DNA from: Nonomuraea ceibae
GTDB lineage: Bacteria; Actinomycetota; Actinomycetes; Streptosporangiales; Streptosporangiaceae
Assembly: GCF_019396325.1 (NCBI RefSeq)
Contig: NZ_JAHKRO010000063.1
Location: forward strand, 1-54,975
DNA length: 54,975 bases
Direction of reading: 5' to 3'
Every line of letters begins with the position of its first letter. Positions within the stretch are counted from its first letter, which is position 1. The position numbers were made by a program, and so were the translations under genes. Below the pieces are notes generated by a model that was not told where the DNA came from, ran no database searches, and saw only the letters and a program-made list of their open reading frames with translations. Below, piece after piece: positions 34,336-43,213 of this stretch.

Positions 34336-35267
34336 TTCTTGCTCCTGAGCAGCCGCAGGTAGAACACCGCCACGACCAGGTTGATGAGCAGGATCACGGT
34401 GGAGATCGCCGCGCCGTAGCCCAGGTCGCCGTTCTGCAGCGCGACCTTGTACACGTGCACGGCCAGCACCTCGGACTTGCCGTCGGGGCCGCCCGCCGTG
34501 AGCAGGAAGGGGCTGAAGTCGTTGAACGTCCACAGGCTGATCAGCAGCAGGTTGGTCAGGATGTGCCCGCGGATGTGCGGGAACACCACGTCGCGCAACT
34601 GCTGCCAGCCGGACGCCCCGGCCAGCCGGGCGCTCTCCAGGTGCGACGGCGGCACGTTCCCGAGCGCCGCGCCGTAGAGCATCATCGAGAACGCGGTGCC
34701 GCGCCAGGTGTTGAAGATGATGATCGACAGCATCGGGTGGTCGAGCAGCCAGGCGAAGCCGGGGATGCCGAGCAGCGCGTTGAGGGTGCCGGCGTCGCGG
34801 TCGAGCAGCGCCACCCACAGGAACGACACCACGGCGCTCGGCAGGATCCAGGCCAGGATGACCAGGCCCTCGACCACGCTCTTGAGCGTGCCTCGCCGGT
34901 CCTTCAGCATCCAGGCCAGGGTGAAGCCGAGCACCACCTGCCCGATGACGGCCGAGCCCAGCACGAACTGGAAGGTCAGCCAGGTGGAGTCCCAGAACTC
35001 CGGGTCGGTGACGGCCTTGACGAAGTTGTCCAGCCCGACGAACTGCGGCTCGGCCGCGGCGGCGCCGGTCAGCCGGTAGTTCGTCAGCCCCAGGTAGATC
35101 ACCCAGAGCGCGGGGAAGACCAGGAAGACCGCGATCAGCGCCAGAGCGGGCGCCACGAAGGCGCCCGCCCGCAGCCGGCCCAGGCCCGCCGCATCGGAGC
35201 TGTAGCGGCGGGCAGGGGCCGGGCTGACGACCTCGGCCGGCTTAGGAGGCGATGTTACCTGCGCCAC
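34332..35267 (-). CDS. Carbohydrate ABC permease (MalF/UgpA-like)
   Basis: A 311-residue permease; a Pro-rich cytoplasmic start, then six helices beginning GAFVAPALALIAVFLVFPALWVIYLGL. The EAA loop is ESARLAGASGWQQLRDVVFPHIRGHILTN (about 209-237). GTG 35267 lies inside the 3' end of the binding-protein gene (26-base overlap) with GAAGGG 7 bases upstream; no later start codon fits better. Confidence 0.86.
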   Translation of the reverse strand: MAQVTSPPKPAEVVSPAPARRYSSDAAGLGRLRAGAFVAPALALIAVFLVFPALWVIYLGLTNYRLTGAAAAEPQFVGLDNFVKAVTDPEFWDSTWLTFQFVLGSAVIGQVVLGFTLAWMLKDRRGTLKSVVEGLVILAWILPSAVVSFLWVALLDRDAGTLNALLGIPGFAWLLDHPMLSIIIFNTWRGTAFSMMLYGAALGNVPPSHLESARLAGASGWQQLRDVVFPHIRGHILTNLLLISLWTFNDFSPFLLTAGGPDGKSEVLAVHVYKVALQNGDLGYGAAISTVILLINLVVAVFYLRLLRSKK

Positions 35268-36627
35268 CGACGAGCCCTTCGAGCTTCTTCTGGTAGTCCG
35301 CGGCCGCCTGGTCGGCCGGGGTGCCGCCGGCCACCGCGGCGGTGGCCTCCTGCAGCGCGACCGACACCTGCGGGTAGAGCGCGACCGGCGGCCGGTAGGC
35401 CGTCAGCGGCAGCACCTGCTCGGAGATGTAGGTCAGCAGCGGCTCACCGGCCAGGATCTCCTTGTTGACGTCGCTGCGCGGGGTGATCCGGACGTTGCCG
35501 TCCTTGGTCTCCTCCTTCAGCGCGTCGGCCGAGAGCGTGAAGGCGAGCAGTTCGAAGGCTTCCTTCGGGTGCTTGGTGTTGGGGTTGACCGTGCGCAGCG
35601 CGCCGCCGGACATGCTGACGAAGTCCTGGCCGCGGATGCCCTTGCCGGGCTCGATGGCCGGGATCTTGGCGTAGCCGACGACCTGGTCGCGGTCGTCCAT
35701 CTTGGCGACGCCGTCCTTGGGGTTGACCACGCCGCGCCAGAAGTAGTCGCCTTCGAGCAGGATGCCGATCTTGCCCTCGGCGAACTGCTGGAACGACTTG
35801 TCGCGGCCCTTGGCCTCCTGCTGGAGCTTGGGGTCGCCGAGGCCGCCGCCGTAGATCTTCTGGTAGAGGCCGAGGGTGTCCTTCAGCGGCTGGGACGCGC
35901 CGGTCCACTTGCCGTCCTTCTGCACCTCGCCGCCCGCGCCCGCGAGCAGCGGCAGCACGCCCTGCATCGTGGTGGCCTCGCCCATCGCGGTGCCGGCGTT
36001 GATCTGGATCGGCACGGGGACGCCGGACGACTTGAGCTTGGCGGCCGCGTCGAGGATCTCCTGCCAGCTCGCGGGCTGCCAGTCGGCGGGCAGCCCGGCC
36101 TTGGTGAACAGCGTCTTGTTGAAGTAGAGGACGCGGCCGTCGGTGCCGACGGGCAGCGCGTACTTCTTGCCTTCGAAGGTGGCCAGGCCCTGCACGGCCT
36201 CGGGGATCTGCTGCCAGCCGTCCCAGCTGTCCGCCTCGGGGCCGACCAGCTCGGCCAGCGGCTTGATGTAGCCGGCCTCGGCGAACTCGCCCGCCCAGAT
36301 GCCGTCGATGTCGATCACGTCCGCGCCCTTGCCTGACTTCAGGTCCAGGGAGAGCTTGGTCTTGTACTGTTCGTCGTCGACTCCGCTGGGGACGAACTTG
36401 ACCGTGACGTCCTTGCCCTTGGCCTTCTGGGCCTCCTCGAACTTGGGGATCACCCAGTTGGCGATGTGGTCGGCGGCTGCCGCGTTCTTGCCGCCGGCGA
36501 TGGCGTTCTGGCTGATCGTCAGCTCGATGGCGTCACCTCCGCCACCGCCGGACGACTGGCCGCACCCGGCGAGTCCCAGCGCGGACGCGGCCAACACCGC
36601 GACCACCGACCTTTTCCGCAACACCAT
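35242..36627 (-). CDS. Sugar-binding lipoprotein of the ABC transporter
   Basis: A 461-residue family 1 extracellular solute-binding protein. Signal peptide and lipobox LAGCG (Cys22) anchor it outside the membrane. Typical features are KLSLDLKSGKGADVIDIDGIW (about 91-111), the hinge TFEGKKYALPVGTDGRVLYFNKTLF and EGKIGILLEGDYFW. ATG 36627 has GGAGGG 5 bases upstream. First gene of the eight-gene operon; its promoter overlaps a TGTCATGACA palindrome, so it is probably induced with the inositol genes. Ligand unknown. Confidence 0.87.
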   Translation of the reverse strand: MVLRKRSVVAVLAASALGLAGCGQSSGGGGGDAIELTISQNAIAGGKNAAAADHIANWVIPKFEEAQKAKGKDVTVKFVPSGVDDEQYKTKLSLDLKSGKGADVIDIDGIWAGEFAEAGYIKPLAELVGPEADSWDGWQQIPEAVQGLATFEGKKYALPVGTDGRVLYFNKTLFTKAGLPADWQPASWQEILDAAAKLKSSGVPVPIQINAGTAMGEATTMQGVLPLLAGAGGEVQKDGKWTGASQPLKDTLGLYQKIYGGGLGDPKLQQEAKGRDKSFQQFAEGKIGILLEGDYFWRGVVNPKDGVAKMDDRDQVVGYAKIPAIEPGKGIRGQDFVSMSGGALRTVNPNTKHPKEAFELLAFTLSADALKEETKDGNVRITPRSDVNKEILAGEPLLTYISEQVLPLTAYRPPVALYPQVSVALQEATAAVAGGTPADQAAADYQKKLEGLVGGAGNIAS

Positions 36628-36669
36628 GCAAACCCTCCGACACGTCCTAAAAGGGAGGAAGTCAGGGCC

Positions 36670-36698
36670 AATATGTCATGACATCCATATGACGTAAA
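36670..36698 (-). promoter_or_regulatory. Promoter of the ABC/mannosidase operon with overlapping operator
   Basis: On the minus strand, -35 TTTACG (36698-36693), a 17-base spacer and -10 CATATT (36675-36670). The perfect palindrome ATGTCATGACAT (36673-36684) covers the -10 and part of the spacer, a layout expected for repression. The 10-base core TGTCATGACA fits the KGWCHTRACA consensus I recall for the GntR-type inositol repressor IolR of Corynebacterium. Confidence 0.6.
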
Positions 36699-36846
36699 GA
36701 CCTTGCCATATCCAGGAGCGTGCCCTCATGCTGCGACTTTGCCCGTTGGGAGACGGACCGCCAGCCCGACACTATGCGACGCGCCGGCGGGGCCGCCCAT
36801 CGGGGGATACGGCCAGGGCACATTCAGTAACATAGCGGACATCCGA

Positions 36847-36858
36847 ATGTCATGACAA
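36847..36858. promoter_or_regulatory. Second TGTCATGACA operator, in front of iolC
   Basis: ATGTCATGACAA, with the same 10-base palindromic core as 36674-36683, lies 44 bases before the iolC start. CATAGT (36864-36869) downstream may be the -10 box. The copies are 174 bases apart in one 274-base divergent gap (36628-36901), fitting joint control or looping. Confidence 0.6.
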
Positions 36859-36901
36859 TATGCCATAGTGTTGGGCGGAAGGCTCCATCTCTGGAGGTGC
36901 G

Positions 36902-37840
36902 TTGTTCGACCTGATCACGATCGGCCGCTGCGGCGTCGACATCTATCCGCTGCAGACCGGCGTGGGCCTGGCTCACGTCGAGACCTTCGGCAAGTTCCTC
37001 GGCGGCAGCCCGACCAACGTCGCGGTGGCGGCGGCCCGACACGGGCTGCGCTCCGCCGTGGTGACCGCCGTGGGCGCGGATCCCTTCGGCGAATGGGTAC
37101 GGCAGGCGATCCGCGGGTTCGGTGTGGACGACGCCTTCGTGGGCACGGTCGACGGGCCGCCCACCCCGGTCACGTTCTGCGAGATCTTCCCGCCCGACCA
37201 CTTCCCGATCTACTTCTACCGGGGCGAGCATCCGCCTGACCTGCAGGTGAAACCCGAGTCGCTGGACCTGGCCGCGATCCGCGAGGCGTCGGTCTTCTGG
37301 TTCACCGGCACCGGGCTGAGCCAGGAGCCCAGCCGGTCCGCGCACGCCACCGCGCTGGAGGCCCGCACGTCCGGGTGGACGGTGTTCGACCTGGACCACC
37401 GCCCCACGCTGTGGGAGTCGCCCGAGGCCGCCCGCCGCGAGGTGCGCCGCGCGCTCGGGCACGCCAACGTGGCCGTCGGCAACCTCGACGAGGTGGAGAT
37501 CGCCGTCGGCACCCGCGACCCCGAAGAGGCGGCGCAGGCGCTGCTCGACGCCGGTATGGAGGTGGCCGTGGTCAAGCTGGGCCCCGCCGGGGTGCTGGCC
37601 CGCACCAAGGACGAGCACGTCGTCGTCGAGCCCGTGCCCGTCGAGGTGGTCAACGGGCTCGGCGCCGGCGACGCGTTCGGCGGGGCGCTCTGCCTCGGCC
37701 TGGTGCGCGGCTGGCCGCTGGAACGTACCCTCCGCTTCGCCAACGCGGCCGGCGCGCACGTCGCCGCCCGCCTGGCCTGCGCCGACGCGATGCCCTCCAC
37801 CGACGAGGTGCTCGCGCTCCAGACGGGAGCCCGTCCTTGA
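36902..37840 (+). CDS. iolC: 5-dehydro-2-deoxygluconokinase
   Basis: A 312-residue PfkB-family kinase that phosphorylates 2-deoxy-5-keto-gluconate in myo-inositol breakdown. N-terminal LITIGRCGVDIYPLQTGVGL and GGSPTNVAVAAARHG are typical of IolC, and the anion-hole/catalytic base motif NGLGAGDAFGGAL (about 246-258) is intact. Start TTG 36902 has GGAGG 4 bases upstream. First gene of the inositol operon; stop overlaps the next start (TTGA). Confidence 0.9.
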   Translation: MFDLITIGRCGVDIYPLQTGVGLAHVETFGKFLGGSPTNVAVAAARHGLRSAVVTAVGADPFGEWVRQAIRGFGVDDAFVGTVDGPPTPVTFCEIFPPDHFPIYFYRGEHPPDLQVKPESLDLAAIREASVFWFTGTGLSQEPSRSAHATALEARTSGWTVFDLDHRPTLWESPEAARREVRRALGHANVAVGNLDEVEIAVGTRDPEEAAQALLDAGMEVAVVKLGPAGVLARTKDEHVVVEPVPVEVVNGLGAGDAFGGALCLGLVRGWPLERTLRFANAAGAHVAARLACADAMPSTDEVLALQTGARP

Positions 37841-38742
37841 GCGACATCACGCTGCCCCGAAGCGTCGGCTACGAGCAGCTCACCCACATCCGCGCCACCC
37901 GGCCCGAGGAGATCGCCCACGCCGCCGCCCGCAGGCAGCGGCGCGGCCTGCCCGCCGAGGACGAACGCCTGCTGATCATCGCCGCCGACCATCCGGCGCG
38001 CGGCGCGCTGGCCGTACGCGACCGGCCGCTGGCCATGGCCAGCCGCGTCGACCTGCTCGACCGGCTCCAGGTGGCGCTGGCCAGGCCCGGCGTCGACGGC
38101 ATCCTGGCCTCCCCCGACGTGCTGGAGGACCTGCTCCTGCTCGGCGCGCTCGAAGGCAAGCTCGCCTTCGGCTCCATGAACCGGGGCGGGCTCCAGGGCT
38201 CGGTGTTCGAGCTGGACGACCGCTTCACCGGCTTCGACGCGGCCTCCATCGGCGACATGCGCCTCGACGGCGGCAAGATGCTCTGCCGCATCGACCCCGG
38301 CGACCACGCCAGCGTGGCCACCCTGGAGTCGTGCGCCCGCGCCGTCACCGACCTGGCCCGGCGCCGGCTCCTGGCCATGGTCGAGCCGTTCTGGTCGGTG
38401 CGCTCGGAGAGCGGGGCCGTGCGCAACGACCTGTCGCCCGACGCCGTCATCCGGGCCATCAGCGTCGCCCAGGCCCTCGGCGTGACCTCCGCCTACACCT
38501 GGCTGAAGATCCCCGCGGTCGCCGAGATGGAGCGCGTCATGGCCGCCACCACGCTGCCCGCGCTGCTGCTCGGCGGCGACCCGCCCGACGTGGCCGCCGC
38601 CTACGCCGACTGGGGGCGCGCGCTCCTGCTGCCCGGCGTGCGGGGGCTCGTGGTCGGGCGCGCTCTGCTCTACCCTCCGGACGACGACGTCGCCACCGCC
38701 GTGGACGGCGCCGCGACCCTGGTGCGAGAGGCTGGTTCATGA
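37837..38742 (+). CDS. Cgl0158-family (beta/alpha)8 barrel, putative deoxy-keto-gluconate-6-phosphate aldolase
   Basis: A 301-residue class I aldolase-like barrel. LLIIAADHPARGAL (about 44-57), MLCRIDPGDHAS and a candidate Schiff-base Lys in TSAYTWLKIPAV (about 220-231) resemble DhnA/LacD-type aldolases. Between iolC and iolB it most likely splits 2-deoxy-5-keto-gluconate-6-phosphate, the IolJ step. TTG 37837 overlaps the iolC stop by 4 bases and ATG of iolB overlaps its stop. Confidence 0.75.
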   Translation: MSDITLPRSVGYEQLTHIRATRPEEIAHAAARRQRRGLPAEDERLLIIAADHPARGALAVRDRPLAMASRVDLLDRLQVALARPGVDGILASPDVLEDLLLLGALEGKLAFGSMNRGGLQGSVFELDDRFTGFDAASIGDMRLDGGKMLCRIDPGDHASVATLESCARAVTDLARRRLLAMVEPFWSVRSESGAVRNDLSPDAVIRAISVAQALGVTSAYTWLKIPAVAEMERVMAATTLPALLLGGDPPDVAAAYADWGRALLLPGVRGLVVGRALLYPPDDDVATAVDGAATLVREAGS

Positions 38743-39578
38743 CTTACATTCCGTACGGCAAGGCCGCCGCGGCTCCCTGGGCCGTCGAGATCACCCCCGG
38801 CCTGGCCGGGTGGGACTACTCCGGGCTGCGGATCGCCGACCTGGACGGCGCCCCGGTCGCCTTCGACACCGGCGGCGAGGAGATGCTGGTCCTGCCGCTG
38901 TCGGGCTCGTGCACGGTCACGCACGGCTCCGGCACGTTCGAGCTGTCCGGCCGGCCGTCGGTGTTCGACGGGCCGTCCGACTTCGCCTACGTCCCGATCG
39001 GCGAGCACGTCGTGCTGGAGGGCGCCGGCCGGATCGCGCTGCCGTCCGCGCGGGCCGGCCGCCGCCTGGAGGCCCGGTACGTGCCCGCGTCGGCGGTCTC
39101 CGTCGAGCTGCGCGGCGCCGGGCAGGCCAGCCGCCAGGTCAACAACTTCGCCTCCCCCGAGGCGTTCGCGTGCGACAAGCTCGTGGCCGTCGAGGTGCTC
39201 ACGCCGGGCGGCAACTGGTCGTCCTACCCGCCGCACAAGCACGACACCGCCGGCCCCGGCGAGGCCGTGCTGGAGGAGATCTACTACTTCGAGGTGGCCG
39301 ACCAGGGCCTCGGCTACCAGCGCGTCTACGGCTCCGGACGGGGCCACGTCGACACGCTGGCCGAGGTCGGCTCCGGCGACGTGGTGCTCGTGCCCTACGG
39401 CTACCACGGGCCGTCGATGGCCGCGCCCGGCTACGACCTGTACTACCTGAACGTGCTGGCCGGACCCGCCGCCGAGCGGTCGATGGCGTTCTGCGACGAT
39501 CCCCGCCACGCCTGGATCCGCGGCTCCTGGACCGGCCAGGAGATCGACCCCAGGCTGCCCTTCGGGAGGACCTCATGA
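38739..39578 (+). CDS. iolB: 5-deoxy-glucuronate isomerase
   Basis: A 279-residue bicupin that converts 5-deoxy-glucuronate to 2-deoxy-5-keto-gluconate. Metal ligands are seen in PPHKHDT (about 165-171), LEEIYYF (about 178-184) and VPYGYHGPS (about 219-227). VNNFASPEAFACDKLVAVEVLTPGGNWSSYP is strongly IolB-like. ATGA overlap with the upstream aldolase and with iolD downstream. Confidence 0.92.
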   Translation: MTYIPYGKAAAAPWAVEITPGLAGWDYSGLRIADLDGAPVAFDTGGEEMLVLPLSGSCTVTHGSGTFELSGRPSVFDGPSDFAYVPIGEHVVLEGAGRIALPSARAGRRLEARYVPASAVSVELRGAGQASRQVNNFASPEAFACDKLVAVEVLTPGGNWSSYPPHKHDTAGPGEAVLEEIYYFEVADQGLGYQRVYGSGRGHVDTLAEVGSGDVVLVPYGYHGPSMAAPGYDLYYLNVLAGPAAERSMAFCDDPRHAWIRGSWTGQEIDPRLPFGRTS

Positions 39579-41431
39579 GGCTTACCGTGGCCCAGGCCGT
39601 GGTGCGCTTCCTCGCCGCCCAGCGCACCGAGCGCGACGGCGTGGAGCACCGGCTGTTCGGCGGCTGCTTCGGCATCTTCGGTCACGGCAACGTCGCCGGG
39701 CTCGGCCAGGCGCTGGCCGCCCCCGGCGCGGAGCTGCCCTACTACCTCAGCCGCAACGAGCAGGCGATGGTGCACACCGCCGCCGCCTACGCCCGCGCGA
39801 GCAACCGGCTGTCCACGCTGGCCTGCACGAGCTCCATCGGGCCCGGCGCGACCAACATGATCACCGGCGCGGCCGGGGCGACGATCAACCGGCTGCCGGT
39901 GCTCCTGCTGCCGGGCGACATCTTCGCCACCCGCGTGGCCAGCCCGGTGCTCCAGGAGCTGGAGGACACGCGCTCGTACGACATCTCCGTCAACGACGCG
40001 TTCAAGCCGGTCTCCCGGTTCTGGGACCGGATCAACCGGCCCGAGCAGCTCCCGTCGTCGCTGCTGGCGGCCATGCGGGTGCTCACCGACCCTGCCGAGA
40101 CCGGCGCGGTGACGCTGGCGCTGCCGCAGGACGTGCAGGCCGAGGCCGCCGACTGGCCCGCCGAGCTGTTCGCCCCGCGCGTGTGGCACGTCCCCAGGCC
40201 CCGGCCCGAACGCGCCGCCCTGGCCCGCGCCGCCGAGGTGATCAGGTCGGCCGAGCGCCCGCTGATCGTCGCGGGCGGCGGCGTCCTCTACAGCGAGGCG
40301 TCCGCCGAGCTGCGCGCCTTCGCCGAGACCTACGGCGTCCCCGTCGCCGAGACGCAGGCGGGCAAGGGCGCGCTGCCGTACGGGCACCCGATGGCGATGG
40401 GCGCCGTCGGCGCGACCGGCACCACGGCCGCCAACGCGCTGGCCCGCGAGGCCGACGTGATCATCGGGATCGGCACCCGCTACAGCGACTTCACCACGGC
40501 CTCCCGCTCGCTGTTCGCGCCGGACGCCCGGTTCGTCAACCTGAACGTGACCGGCTTCGACGCGGCCAAGCTGTCCGGGCTCCAGCTCGTCGCCGACGCC
40601 CGCGAGGGCTTGGCCGACCTGGCCGCCGCCTGCGACGGCTGGGCCGCCCCCGCCGCCCACCGCGCCCGCGCCGCCGAGCTGTCGCGCGCCTGGGACGCGC
40701 TGGTCGACGAGGCGTACGCGCTCGACGGCTCGCCGCTCCCGCAGCCCGCGGTGATCGGCGCGGTCAACGCCGCGGCCGGCGACGACGGCGTGGTGATCTG
40801 CGCCGCCGGGTCCATGCCCGGCGACCTGCACAAGCTCTGGCGGCCCAGCGGGCCGGGCAGCTATCACGTCGAGTACGGCTACTCGTGCATGGGCTACGAG
40901 ATCGCCGGCGGGCTCGGCGTCAAGCTCGCCGACCCGTCACGCGAGGTGTTCGTCATGGTGGGCGACGGGTCCTACCTGATGATGGCGCAGGAGCTCGTCA
41001 CGGCCGTCGCCGAAGGGGTCAAGCTGACCGTGGTCCTGGTGGACAACTCCGGCTTCGCCTCCATCGGCCGCCTCTCCGAGAGCGTCGGCGCCGAACGGCT
41101 CGGCACCGCCTACGCCTACCGGGGCGGCGGACGCTACGACGGCGGGCCGCTGCCGGTGGACCTGGCGGCCAACGCGGCCAGCCTCGGCGCCACCGTCGTG
41201 CGCGCCGGCACGCTCGCCGAGCTGCGCAAGGCCCTGGACGAGGCCCGCGCCGCCACCACGACCACGGTGATCCACGTGGTCACCGACCCGCACGTCGACA
41301 CCCCGTCGTCCGAGGCGTGGTGGGACGTCCCGGTCGCCGAGGTGTCCACCACCCGGGCGGCGGGCGAGGCGCGCGGCGCGTACGAGAAGGACAAGCTGGA
41401 GCAACGCCCGCACCTGGCTCCGCCCGCTTAG
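39575..41431 (+). CDS. iolD: 3D-(3,5/4)-trihydroxycyclohexane-1,2-dione hydrolase
   Basis: A 618-residue thiamine-diphosphate enzyme that opens the inositol-derived dione ring. FGIFGHGNVAGLGQAL (about 32-47), the TPP glutamate in SRNEQAMVHTAAAYA (about 59-73), and the ThDP/Mg motif GDGSYLMMAQEL...VLVDNSGFASIG (about 463-495) are intact. GGGAGGA precedes ATG 39575, which overlaps the iolB stop. Last gene of the operon; a weak CCCTC/GAGGG hairpin follows at 41432-41444. Confidence 0.93.
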   Translation: MRLTVAQAVVRFLAAQRTERDGVEHRLFGGCFGIFGHGNVAGLGQALAAPGAELPYYLSRNEQAMVHTAAAYARASNRLSTLACTSSIGPGATNMITGAAGATINRLPVLLLPGDIFATRVASPVLQELEDTRSYDISVNDAFKPVSRFWDRINRPEQLPSSLLAAMRVLTDPAETGAVTLALPQDVQAEAADWPAELFAPRVWHVPRPRPERAALARAAEVIRSAERPLIVAGGGVLYSEASAELRAFAETYGVPVAETQAGKGALPYGHPMAMGAVGATGTTAANALAREADVIIGIGTRYSDFTTASRSLFAPDARFVNLNVTGFDAAKLSGLQLVADAREGLADLAAACDGWAAPAAHRARAAELSRAWDALVDEAYALDGSPLPQPAVIGAVNAAAGDDGVVICAAGSMPGDLHKLWRPSGPGSYHVEYGYSCMGYEIAGGLGVKLADPSREVFVMVGDGSYLMMAQELVTAVAEGVKLTVVLVDNSGFASIGRLSESVGAERLGTAYAYRGGGRYDGGPLPVDLAANAASLGATVVRAGTLAELRKALDEARAATTTTVIHVVTDPHVDTPSSEAWWDVPVAEVSTTRAAGEARGAYEKDKLEQRPHLAPPA

Positions 41432-41496
41432 CCCTCTCGGAGGGGTTGCCCCGGGCCGCGGAGGGAAGGCCTCTGAGCAGCGAAAAGGGGGCGGGG

Positions 41497-42510
41497 ATGA
41501 GGCCGTGGCGGGCGCTGGGCTGGATCGCGATCATCGCGGTGGTGCTCTACTGCTACTCCATCGTGAGCACCGTGGTCCTCTCGGTGATCATCGGCCTGTT
41601 CATCACCGCCCTGCTCTACCCGCCCGCCCGCTGGCTGATGCGGCGCGGGCTCAACCGGGCGCTCGCCACCACCGTCGTCTTCGTCGGCGGCCTGCTGCTG
41701 GCCGTCGGCCTGGGCGCGCTGCTCGTGCCGCCCACCATCGCCAGCGTGGCCGAGATGCACGCCAGCGTCGGCAAGGTGCTGGAGGAGCTGCACCGGTTCA
41801 CCGCCTGGCTGGGGCTCGACGACCAGCAGCTGCTCCAGCAGGCGCGCGACTACTTCGCCAAGCAGGAGCACCAGATCACCACGGGCGCGATCGCCGGCGT
41901 GCGGACCGCCGGCGAGATCGTGGTGGGCGGCGTGCTGGCCGTCATCCTGGCGGTCTACTTCGTGCACGGCGGCGACCGGCTGTGGCACTGGCTGGTCGAG
42001 CTGTTCCCCGCCTCGGCACGGCAGCGGCTCATGGAGACCGGGGAGCTGGTGTTCTCCGTGATCGGCCGCTACATCCGCGGGGTGGCGCTCGTCGGGCTCG
42101 TCGACGCGTTCTTCATCGGGCTCGCGCTGTGGATCCTCGGCGTGCCGATCGCGCTGCCGCTGGCGGTGCTCACGTTCGTCGGCGCGTTCCTGCCGGTCGT
42201 GGGGGCGTTCATGGCCGGGCTGCTGGCGGCGGTGGTCGCGTTCGTGGCCAAGGGCTGGCTGATCGCGCTGATCGTCGTCGCGGTGACCGTGCTCGTGCAG
42301 CAGATCGAGGGCCACGTGCTGGCGCCGCAGATCTACGGCAAGGCCCTCGACCTGCCCGGCGCGGTCATCCTCGTGGCCATCACGGTCGGCAGCGTGATCG
42401 CCGGCATCACCGGCGCGTTCCTGGCCGCCCCGGTGACCTCGGTCATCGTGGCCCTGCTCAGCCACGGGCACCTCAGAGGATCCGGCACTCCGGCTCCGGC
42501 TCGCGCCTGA
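41497..42510 (+). CDS. AI-2E family transporter (PerM/TqsA-like permease)
   Basis: A 337-residue membrane protein with seven to eight helices. The AI-2E/UPF0118 pattern is visible: paired N-terminal helices, a periplasmic amphipathic stretch (about 85-130), AVYFVHGGDRLWHWLVELFP and the C-terminal signature EGHVLAPQIYGKALDLP (about 270-286). The family exports small molecules or ions, with roles often unknown. GGGG just before ATG 41497 serves as ribosome-binding site. It follows iolD by 65 bases; co-transcription is possible but not evident. Confidence 0.83.
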   Translation: MRPWRALGWIAIIAVVLYCYSIVSTVVLSVIIGLFITALLYPPARWLMRRGLNRALATTVVFVGGLLLAVGLGALLVPPTIASVAEMHASVGKVLEELHRFTAWLGLDDQQLLQQARDYFAKQEHQITTGAIAGVRTAGEIVVGGVLAVILAVYFVHGGDRLWHWLVELFPASARQRLMETGELVFSVIGRYIRGVALVGLVDAFFIGLALWILGVPIALPLAVLTFVGAFLPVVGAFMAGLLAAVVAFVAKGWLIALIVVAVTVLVQQIEGHVLAPQIYGKALDLPGAVILVAITVGSVIAGITGAFLAAPVTSVIVALLSHGHLRGSGTPAPARA

Positions 42511-42547
42511 CCGGCGCGACGGGTCGCGTAAAGATCGCCAAGGGCGC

Positions 42548-43198
42548 ATGATGAGCCTTATGCGATGGGTCACGTTCGACTGTTTCGGCACGCTCGTCGA
42601 CTGGCGGCACGGCATCCGCTCCGGCGCCGAGCTGATCGCCCCCGGTCACGGCGAGCGCCTGCTGGAGGCGTACGTCAGGCACGAGCTCGACGTGCAGGCC
42701 GAGAACCCCGCGATGCGCTACCGGCAGGTGCTGGCCGAGGCGCTGCGCCGGGCCTGCGCGCAGGAGAAGGTGACGCTCGCCCCCGACGACGCCTTCGTGC
42801 TCGGCGACACCCTGCCCTACTGGCCGGTCTTCCCCGAGGTCGGCACCGAGCTGTCGGCCGTGCGCGAGGCCGGCTGGAACCTGGCGCTGCTCACCAACTG
42901 CGACCGCGACCTCATCGCCGGGACCCTCCGCCGGCTCCCGGTGCCCTTCGACGCCGTGGTGACCTCCGAGCAGGTGGGCGCCTACAAGCCGTCGCACGCC
43001 CACTTCAGCGCCTTCGAACGCGCCCACCGGCCCGCCCACTGGGTGCACGTGGCGCAGAGCTACGTGCACGACCTCGTCCCGGCGCACCAGCTCGGCATCC
43101 GCCGCGTGTGGATCAACCGGCAGGGCGAGCGGCCCGCCGACCCCGCGATCCCCCAGGAGACGCAGCCCGACCTGCGCGGGCTCGTCCGGGCGATCTGA
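42548..43198 (+). CDS. HAD-superfamily hydrolase (haloacid dehalogenase-like)
   Basis: A 216-residue HAD hydrolase. Motif I FDCFGTLVDWRHG with nucleophile Asp11, motif II LALLTNCD (about 115-122), the Lys in EQVGAYKPSHAHF, and motif IV HVAQSYVHDLVPAHQLG (about 161-177) are present. FDCFGTL resembles the L-2-haloacid dehalogenase subclass, but a phosphatase role is equally possible. Starts at 42548, 42551 or 42560 are all possible. Converges on the DivIVA-like gene with a 15-base gap. Confidence 0.8.
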   Translation: MMSLMRWVTFDCFGTLVDWRHGIRSGAELIAPGHGERLLEAYVRHELDVQAENPAMRYRQVLAEALRRACAQEKVTLAPDDAFVLGDTLPYWPVFPEVGTELSAVREAGWNLALLTNCDRDLIAGTLRRLPVPFDAVVTSEQVGAYKPSHAHFSAFERAHRPAHWVHVAQSYVHDLVPAHQLGIRRVWINRQGERPADPAIPQETQPDLRGLVRAI

Positions 43199-43213
43199 GC
43201 CGCCCTCGGGTCC

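Noticed and set aside
41432..41444. Terminator after iolD
   Set aside because: The stem is only 5 bp with a 3-base loop and no T-tract; too weak to list as a feature.
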